In this document: positions 13,849-18,142 of the stretch, one piece after another
Layout: each line of letters starts with the position of its first letter
Position numbering within the stretch: the first letter of the stretch is position 1
DNA from: Methyloligella sp.
GTDB lineage: Bacteria > Pseudomonadota > Alphaproteobacteria > Rhizobiales > JALUTE01
DNA length: 18,142 nt
Direction: 5' to 3'
Assembly: GCA_027058255.1 (NCBI GenBank)
Contig: JALUTE010000025.1
Coordinates: 1-18,142, forward strand
Notes under the pieces: generated by a model
Seen by the model: only the letters and a program-made list of their open reading frames with translations
Told to the model about the DNA's origin: nothing
The model's database searches: none
Made by a program: the position numbers and the translations under genes

Positions 13849-14631
13849 ATGGACGCGGGCCAGATCGTTCTCCTGGGAACGGCCGCGAGTCTTGCCGCCG
13901 GCTCGGCGACGGCTGTCGGCGCTCTGCCGATCTTCACGCCCTGGCGGCTCTCTGCGCGCGTGCAGGACGCCTTTCTCGGCTTTGCCGCCGGGGTGATGCT
14001 CGCGGCGAGCTTCTTCTCTCTCATCGTCCCGGCCCTCGATGCGGCGGGCACGCTCTATTCCTCGCGGACGGGACCGGCGAGCATCGTCGTCGCGGGCATT
14101 CTGCTCGGGGCCATTGCGGTCTGGGTGATCGACCGGATCGCCCCGCACCAGCATTTCATTCAGGGCCGCGAGGGCAGCGATATCGTCAAGCTGCGCAAGA
14201 TCTGGCTGTTCGTCATCGCCATCACGATCCACAACTTTCCCGAGGGGCTCGCGGTGGGCGTCGGCTATGGCGCCGGCGATGTGGCCAAGGGCACGACGCT
14301 CGCCGTCGGCATCGGCCTGCAAAACGTTCCCGAAGGGCTGGCCGTCGCCCTCGCGCTCGTTTCGGAGGGCTATACGCGCCGCTATGCCTTCATCGTGGCG
14401 GCGCTCAGCGGGCTGGTGGAGCCGATCGGTGGCTTTCTCGGCGCCGCCGCGGTCACCTACTCGCAGCCCATGCTCCCCTGGGGGCTCGCCTTCGCCGCCG
14501 GCGCCATGCTCTATGTCATCAGCCACGAGATCATCCCCGAGACGCATCGGCGCGGGTTCCAGAATCAGGCGACCACGGGCCTCATGATCGGCCTGTGCCT
14601 GATGCTGTTCCTCGACGTTACGCTCGGCTGA
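13849..14631 (+). CDS. ZIP family metal transporter
   Basis: The 260-residue protein has about eight transmembrane segments and the paired ZIP motifs HNFPEGLAVG (128-137) and QNVPEGLAVA (158-167), whose polar residues form the binuclear metal site, plus SHEIIPE (225-231). The loop before the motifs holds HQH (100-102), a likely metal-sensing or entry site. The family takes up Zn2+, and often Fe2+ or Mn2+, across the inner membrane; the GufA/ZupT branches are the closest I recognise. The Asn-bearing second motif gives no firm metal choice. The ATG at 13849 has only a weak ribosome site. The upstream Fur-like palindrome suggests metal-dependent repression. It ends at a hairpin shared with the convergent gene. 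Confidence 0.88.
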   Translation: MDAGQIVLLGTAASLAAGSATAVGALPIFTPWRLSARVQDAFLGFAAGVMLAASFFSLIVPALDAAGTLYSSRTGPASIVVAGILLGAIAVWVIDRIAPHQHFIQGREGSDIVKLRKIWLFVIAITIHNFPEGLAVGVGYGAGDVAKGTTLAVGIGLQNVPEGLAVALALVSEGYTRRYAFIVAALSGLVEPIGGFLGAAAVTYSQPMLPWGLAFAAGAMLYVISHEIIPETHRRGFQNQATTGLMIGLCLMLFLDVTLG

Positions 14632-14657
14632 CCGGGCTGGACCGCTCCCGGGGGGGA

Positions 14658-14697
14658 GGACGGGCGAGCCCGGCGCGCCAGGGCGCCATGCCCGTCC
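14658..14697. terminator. Hairpin between convergent ZIP and DUF2189 genes
   Basis: GGACGGGC (14658-14665) pairs with GCCCGTCC (14690-14697); the flanking G-run and C-run can extend the stem past one mismatch, and the 24-base interior contains a further GGCGCGCC palindrome. It lies between two convergent stop codons. No T-run follows on either strand, so termination is inferred from position and stem strength. Confidence 0.45.
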
Positions 14698-14707
14698 CCC
14701 TCGCGCG

Positions 14708-15532
14708 TTATGCCTGCGCCTCGGCTGCACCGGCCTTGCCCAGAACCGGGTTCTCGTCACACTCGACGAGAGAGCAGAAGGCATGCCAGGTCGCATGGCC
14801 GATCAGCGGAAAGACGACGATCATGCCGATGAACAGCGTGACCACGCCGAAGGCCGTCAACGCCGCGATCAGGACCGCCCAAAGGGCCATCACGCGGAAG
14901 TTCTTCCGCACCGCCTGGAGGCTGGTGAAGATCGCCGTCATCACGTCCACCTCGCGCACCATGAGAAGCGGCACGGAGATGGCCGAGACCGAGAAGACGA
15001 GCGCAGCCAGGGCGGCGCCGGCGATGGTGCCGACGATCAGCAGGCCAAGCCCGTGCGAGGTGAACAGCAGCATCGGGATGAATTGGTCGAGCGGCGGGAA
15101 GGCGCGCGGCCCCATGAACATCATGAACAGCAGGAGCGCGATCTCGATCCAGAAAACGAAAATGACGAACAGAATCACGCCCATGAAGGCGAGCTGGCCG
15201 GGCGAGCGCACCCCGTGCAGCAGCACGTCGGTGAAACGGACCGGCTGGCCGAGCTGGAGGCGGCGGCTCGCCTCGTAGAGGCCGACGCCCACCATGGGGC
15301 CGACCATGAGAAAGCCCCCGGCAAAGGCGAGGATGAGGGCCTCCCAGCCGAGTTGCATGAAGCCCAAGGTGAGAAGAAGCGCGCCCAATGCGAACACGCC
15401 TCCATAGACCAGGCTGACATGGGGCACGCGTTTGAGATCGTTCCACCCCGCCGCAAGCCACTGCCAGGGCGCGTCCGCCGGAAGCTCGCGGATGTTCGGA
15501 ATATCGGCGCCAAAGGTCTCTGCCGTCGTCAT
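14708..15532 (-). CDS. DUF2189 family integral membrane protein
   Basis: The 274-residue protein has a short polar N-terminus (IPNIRELPADAPWQWLAAGWNDLKRVPHVSLVYGG, a pattern typical of DUF2189) followed by about six hydrophobic segments. The FLMVGPMVGVGLYEASRRLQLGQPV block and the later SLQAVRKNFRVMALWAVLIA and GMIVVFPLIGHATWHAF blocks are conserved family features. It should sit in the inner membrane. No function is established for the family; some members are annotated as cytochrome c oxidase subunit I-like without proof. The ATG at 15530-15532 has a strong AGAGGA ribosome site; in-frame upstream starts at 15607 and 15637 lack comparable support. It lies 88 bp downstream of the APC permease on the same strand, so co-transcription is possible. 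Confidence 0.8.
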   Translation of the reverse strand: MTTAETFGADIPNIRELPADAPWQWLAAGWNDLKRVPHVSLVYGGVFALGALLLTLGFMQLGWEALILAFAGGFLMVGPMVGVGLYEASRRLQLGQPVRFTDVLLHGVRSPGQLAFMGVILFVIFVFWIEIALLLFMMFMGPRAFPPLDQFIPMLLFTSHGLGLLIVGTIAGAALAALVFSVSAISVPLLMVREVDVMTAIFTSLQAVRKNFRVMALWAVLIAALTAFGVVTLFIGMIVVFPLIGHATWHAFCSLVECDENPVLGKAGAAEAQA

Positions 15533-15620
15533 GTGTCCTCTCCCCATCGTTTCCTCCAACAGATGCCGTCCCCGCGTGCGTGCGCGGAGATCGCTTGGCT
15601 CACTCATACCTGAATTGCCT

Positions 15621-16889
15621 TCAGCGCAAAAGATCATTCACCAGGAAGGCGAGAGAGAGGAGGAGGCCGACGGCCGGCACCCAGAGGGGCACGATGAAGG
15701 TCCTGGGGGGCGCCGGATCGCCACGCAGCTTGATGCGCAGGAGCGCGGCATTGATCAGCGCGAAGATGGCGAGCGCGAAGCGGGAGGTGCTCTCGGCGAG
15801 TCCCTCGAGGGGGAAGGCGAGGGCGAGCGTTGCCACGAGCGCGACCACGAGGGCGGTGGCGATGAGGGGCGTGCGCGTGCGGCGATGGACCGTGCCGAGC
15901 ACGCGGGGCAGCTCTCCCTGGCGCGCGAGGCCGAACATCACCCGCGAGGCCATGATGATCTGGACGACGATGCCATTGAGGGTCGCGATGATGGCGATGG
16001 CGGAGATCAGGGCGGGGGAGGCGCCGGCGATCCGCTCGAAAACGAGGCCGAGGGGGGCCTCGGCCCGGGCGAGCTGCGGGATCGGCACCAGCAGCACGGC
16101 GATGGAGACGACGAGGAAATAGAGGCCCGTCGTGATGATCAGGGTGAGAAAGATGGCGCGCGGGAGGTTGCGCTCCGGGTTCTTCACCTCCTCGGCCACG
16201 GTCGCCAGGTCCTCGAAGCCGATGAAGGCGAAGAAGGCGAGCAGGCCGGCGGAGAGCACCTGGGTAAGGGCCATCGCGTCCCAGAGTGGGGGGAAGACGG
16301 CGTCGATGCGCATGAGCAGGCCCGGCTCCTTGAGGAAGCCGCTGGCGATGATGATGGCGAGGCCGCCCACCTCGATCAGGGTGAAGAGGCCGGCGAGCGC
16401 GACGGATTCCAGAATGCCCCAGGCGGCAACGCCTCCGAGCGCGAGCAGGATGGCCAGAACGATCAGCCAATCGGGGAGATCGGCGAAGACACGCACATAG
16501 CCGGCGGCACCCGTGGCCACGGCCGCGGAGGAGATGATGCCCGAGGCGATCACCATGAGCCCGGTGATGAGGGCGAGCATGTCCGATCCGAAGCCGGTGC
16601 GCACATAGGCGGCAGGGCCCGCGCTCACGGGCCGTCGCCCGGCGAGCTCGGCAAAGCTCGCCGTGGTCGGCGCCATGACCAGAGCGGCGACGAGGAAGGC
16701 AAAGGGCGCATAGGTGCCCGCGCGCGCGGCGGTGGCGCCGATCAGCACATAGATGCCGGCGCCGATGGTGGTGCCGAGGCCGTAGAGAACGGCAAGCGGC
16801 AGGGTGATCGCCCGCTTGAGCGTCGGCTGCGCGATGCGCTCCTCGGGTGCCCTGAGCTCGCCGGCTTCATTGCGAAAGACCTGTTTCAT
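15621..16889 (-). CDS. APC superfamily amino acid permease
   Basis: The 422-residue protein is highly hydrophobic with about 11-12 transmembrane segments. TM1 carries GLGTTIGAGIYVLIG (about 37-51), the unwound-helix GxGxxIGxGIY substrate motif of the amino acid-polyamine-organocation family. Conserved FAFIGFEDLATVAEEVKNPERNLPRAI (TM6 and following loop, about residues 237-263) and ASRVMFGLARQGELPRVLG (TM8 and loop) also match. It probably imports an amino acid or amine by proton or cation symport; the substrate cannot be read from sequence. The ATG at 16887-16889 follows an AGGG ribosome site. It is divergent from the alcohol dehydrogenase gene. It is somewhat shorter than typical family members, lacking a long C-terminal tail. 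Confidence 0.88.
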   Translation of the reverse strand: MKQVFRNEAGELRAPEERIAQPTLKRAITLPLAVLYGLGTTIGAGIYVLIGATAARAGTYAPFAFLVAALVMAPTTASFAELAGRRPVSAGPAAYVRTGFGSDMLALITGLMVIASGIISSAAVATGAAGYVRVFADLPDWLIVLAILLALGGVAAWGILESVALAGLFTLIEVGGLAIIIASGFLKEPGLLMRIDAVFPPLWDAMALTQVLSAGLLAFFAFIGFEDLATVAEEVKNPERNLPRAIFLTLIITTGLYFLVVSIAVLLVPIPQLARAEAPLGLVFERIAGASPALISAIAIIATLNGIVVQIIMASRVMFGLARQGELPRVLGTVHRRTRTPLIATALVVALVATLALAFPLEGLAESTSRFALAIFALINAALLRIKLRGDPAPPRTFIVPLWVPAVGLLLSLAFLVNDLLR

Positions 16890-16956
16890 CCGCGCCCTCG
16901 TGTCACCCGGCCGGGTGCTGCGCCCCGCTTGCGCTGACAGTGGTGCCTGCCGGGAT

Positions 16957-16983
16957 ATGGGAAGGCGATGCTAGCATCGCCAA
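16957..16983 (-). promoter_or_regulatory. 18-bp perfect palindrome within a candidate permease promoter
   Basis: GGCGATGCTAGCATCGCC at 16964-16981 is perfectly self-complementary. On the minus strand, TTGGCG (16978-16983) could be a -35 and the ATATCC/CATATC sequence just left of the palindrome a -10, 18-19 bases away. An operator there could serve a repressor or a MerR-type activator acting on the permease, and perhaps on the divergent dehydrogenase. No regulator gene is in the window. The promoter assignment is weaker than the palindrome itself. Confidence 0.5.
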
Positions 16984-17092
16984 GGGGTCGAGGCGCACTT
17001 TTTCGCACGCCGGCCGCTTGGGTCGTGGTTCATGTCGCGTGCCGGTGTCGCGTGCGCCGAAGGCCGGGTAAGATGGCGCGGGCGGCCCGTGT

Positions 17093-17152
17093 GGTGCGCG
17101 CGGGACCGCGAAAGGGAGGCGCACCGCTCACGCGCTGCGGTGCGCGCGGGAC
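17093..17152 (+). repeat. 14-bp direct repeats able to form alternative hairpins in the adh leader
   Basis: GGTGCGCGCGGGAC occurs at 17093-17106 and 17139-17152. Between them GCGCACCG (17119-17126) is complementary to the start of both: 7 bp with 17093-17099, or 8 bp with 17138-17145. The two hairpins cannot form together. The second ends 25 nt before the dehydrogenase ATG. Pairing is visible directly; any regulatory role is inferred. Confidence 0.5.
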
Positions 17153-17170
17153 GAGGAGCGAGGCAGAGCG

Positions 17171-18142
17171 ATGCACGAGATGAGGGCCATGGTTCTGGAG
17201 CGGCCGGGCACGGCGCTGAAGCTCGTGACCCGCAGCGTTCCCGAGCCCGGTCCCGGTGAGGTCCTGGTCCGGGTGTCGGCCTGCGGCGTTTGCCGGACGG
17301 ACCTGCATGTGGTGGACGGCGATCTTACCGAGCCGAAGCTCCCCCTCGTTCCGGGCCATGAGATCGTGGGGCGGATCGCCGCCATGGGGCCGGGTGTGAG
17401 CGATCGCTTCGCCATGGGCCAGAGGGTCGGGATTCCCTGGCTCGGGCGGACCTGCGGGCGCTGCGCCTATTGCCGCGCGGGGCGGGAGAATCTGTGCGAT
17501 GCGCCGGGCTTCACCGGCTATCAGATCGACGGCGGCTATGGCGATCATGCCCTGGCGCAGGCCGACTATTGCTTCCCCATCCAGGGGGCTTATTCGGATG
17601 CGGAGGCGGCGCCGCTTCTTTGTGCGGGGCTCATTGGCTATCGCTCCTATCGCATGGCGCTGGAGAGCGCGCGCTCGGGGCTGGCGGGCGAGGGGGCTTC
17701 GCGCGCCTTGGAGGTGCATCGCCTCGGGATTTACGGCTTCGGCGCGGCGGCCCACATCGTCGCGCAGATCGCCCGTCACGAGGGGCGCGCGGTCTATGCC
17801 TTCACCCGGCCGGGGGACGAGGCGGCCCAGGCTTTTGCCAGATCCCTCGGCGCGTGCTGGGCGGGCGGCTCGGACGAGGCGGCGCCCGAGCCGCTTGATG
17901 CCGCCATCCTGTTCGCGCCCGTGGGCGCGCTCGTCCCGGTCGCGCTCAGGGCCGTGCGCAAGGGCGGGGCGGTCATCTGCGCGGGCATTCACATGTCGGA
18001 CATTCCATCCTTTCCCTATGGCATTCTCTGGGGCGAGCGTGTCGTGCGCTCGGTCGCCAATCTCACGCGACGGGACGGCGAGGCGCTTCTCGAGCTTGCC
18101 CCGCGCATCCCGGTCCGAACCCGGGTCGAGACCTTTCCCCTC
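17171..18142 (+). CDS. Zinc-dependent alcohol dehydrogenase (MDR family), truncated by window edge
   Basis: The 324 codons visible encode a medium-chain dehydrogenase, which oxidises an alcohol (or reduces an aldehyde) with a nicotinamide cofactor. The catalytic zinc site is C38 in SACGVCRTDLHV, H63-E64 in PGHEIVG and C151 in LLCAGLIGYR. The structural zinc site is C95, C98, C101 and C109. The Rossmann entry is LGIYGFGAAAHI (185-196). The GLIGYRSYRMA and LGIYGFGAAAH wording resembles the zinc-dependent alcohol dehydrogenase family proteins of proteobacteria. Between GYRSYRMA and the Rossmann strand there are about ten extra residues (SARSGLAGEGASRALEVH). The ATG at 17171 has GAGG 7 nt upstream; ATG 17180 is an alternative. 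Little more than the final part of the protein should be missing. Confidence 0.88.
   Translation, partial: MHEMRAMVLERPGTALKLVTRSVPEPGPGEVLVRVSACGVCRTDLHVVDGDLTEPKLPLVPGHEIVGRIAAMGPGVSDRFAMGQRVGIPWLGRTCGRCAYCRAGRENLCDAPGFTGYQIDGGYGDHALAQADYCFPIQGAYSDAEAAPLLCAGLIGYRSYRMALESARSGLAGEGASRALEVHRLGIYGFGAAAHIVAQIARHEGRAVYAFTRPGDEAAQAFARSLGACWAGGSDEAAPEPLDAAILFAPVGALVPVALRAVRKGGAVICAGIHMSDIPSFPYGILWGERVVRSVANLTRRDGEALLELAPRIPVRTRVETFPL

Noticed and set aside
15432..16937. A 501-codon plus-strand frame opposite the APC permease
   Set aside because: It is Glu/Gly/Asp/His-rich shadow sequence; the opposite strand encodes a clear permease with family motifs.

Overview
The window is an 18.1 kb stretch of a GC-rich chromosome (about two-thirds GC by eye). 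Gene families, gene order and regulatory motifs point to an alphaproteobacterium, probably Hyphomicrobiales (Rhizobiales) or a close relative. Evidence for this includes the order ftsE-ftsX-ydcF-plsC divergent from a zinc-ribbon/DUF3426-type protein and hpt, a Brucella Omp25-like small barrel protein, a perfect CtrA box (TTAA-N7-TTAAC) and an alphaproteobacterial LexA-like box. I see no rRNA, tRNA, CRISPR array, insertion sequence, prophage or integrase. This is ordinary core and semi-core chromosome, and I did not find an undescribed multi-gene system. The points of interest are regulatory sites, repeats and enzyme variants.

Layout, left to right. (1) The 5' part of a class II, adenosylcobalamin-dependent ribonucleotide reductase (minus, runs off the left edge) with a good promoter and a LexA-like box. 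(2) A minus-strand envelope cluster read ftsE > ftsX > ydcF > plsC: the FtsEX ABC complex, a DUF218 membrane protein and a lysophospholipid acyltransferase. (3) Divergent from ftsE, a zinc-ribbon single-pass membrane protein with a 45-bp coding minisatellite, then hypoxanthine phosphoribosyltransferase. (4) A convergent (S)-2-haloacid dehalogenase (minus), then icmF, a fused G-protein/acyl-CoA mutase of the isobutyryl-CoA type, followed by lysA (both plus). (5) A convergent outer-membrane beta-barrel gene (minus) with a terminator shared with lysA and a CtrA-type promoter. (6) A ZIP metal transporter (plus) with a Fur-like palindrome over its promoter. (7) A DUF2189 membrane protein and an APC amino-acid permease (both minus). 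The permease is divergent from a zinc-dependent alcohol dehydrogenase (plus) that runs off the right edge; an 18-bp perfect palindrome lies between them.

How they may work together. The ftsEX cluster and the omp gene concern cell division and the envelope, and the omp gene probably answers to the CtrA cell-cycle regulator. Two genes (nrdJ, icmF) need adenosylcobalamin, so the organism must make or import B12. icmF, the dehalogenase, the permease and the alcohol dehydrogenase are catabolic enzymes or transporters; nothing in the sequence ties them into one pathway. Small in-frame tandem duplications occur in three genes (zinc-ribbon protein, icmF, lysA).
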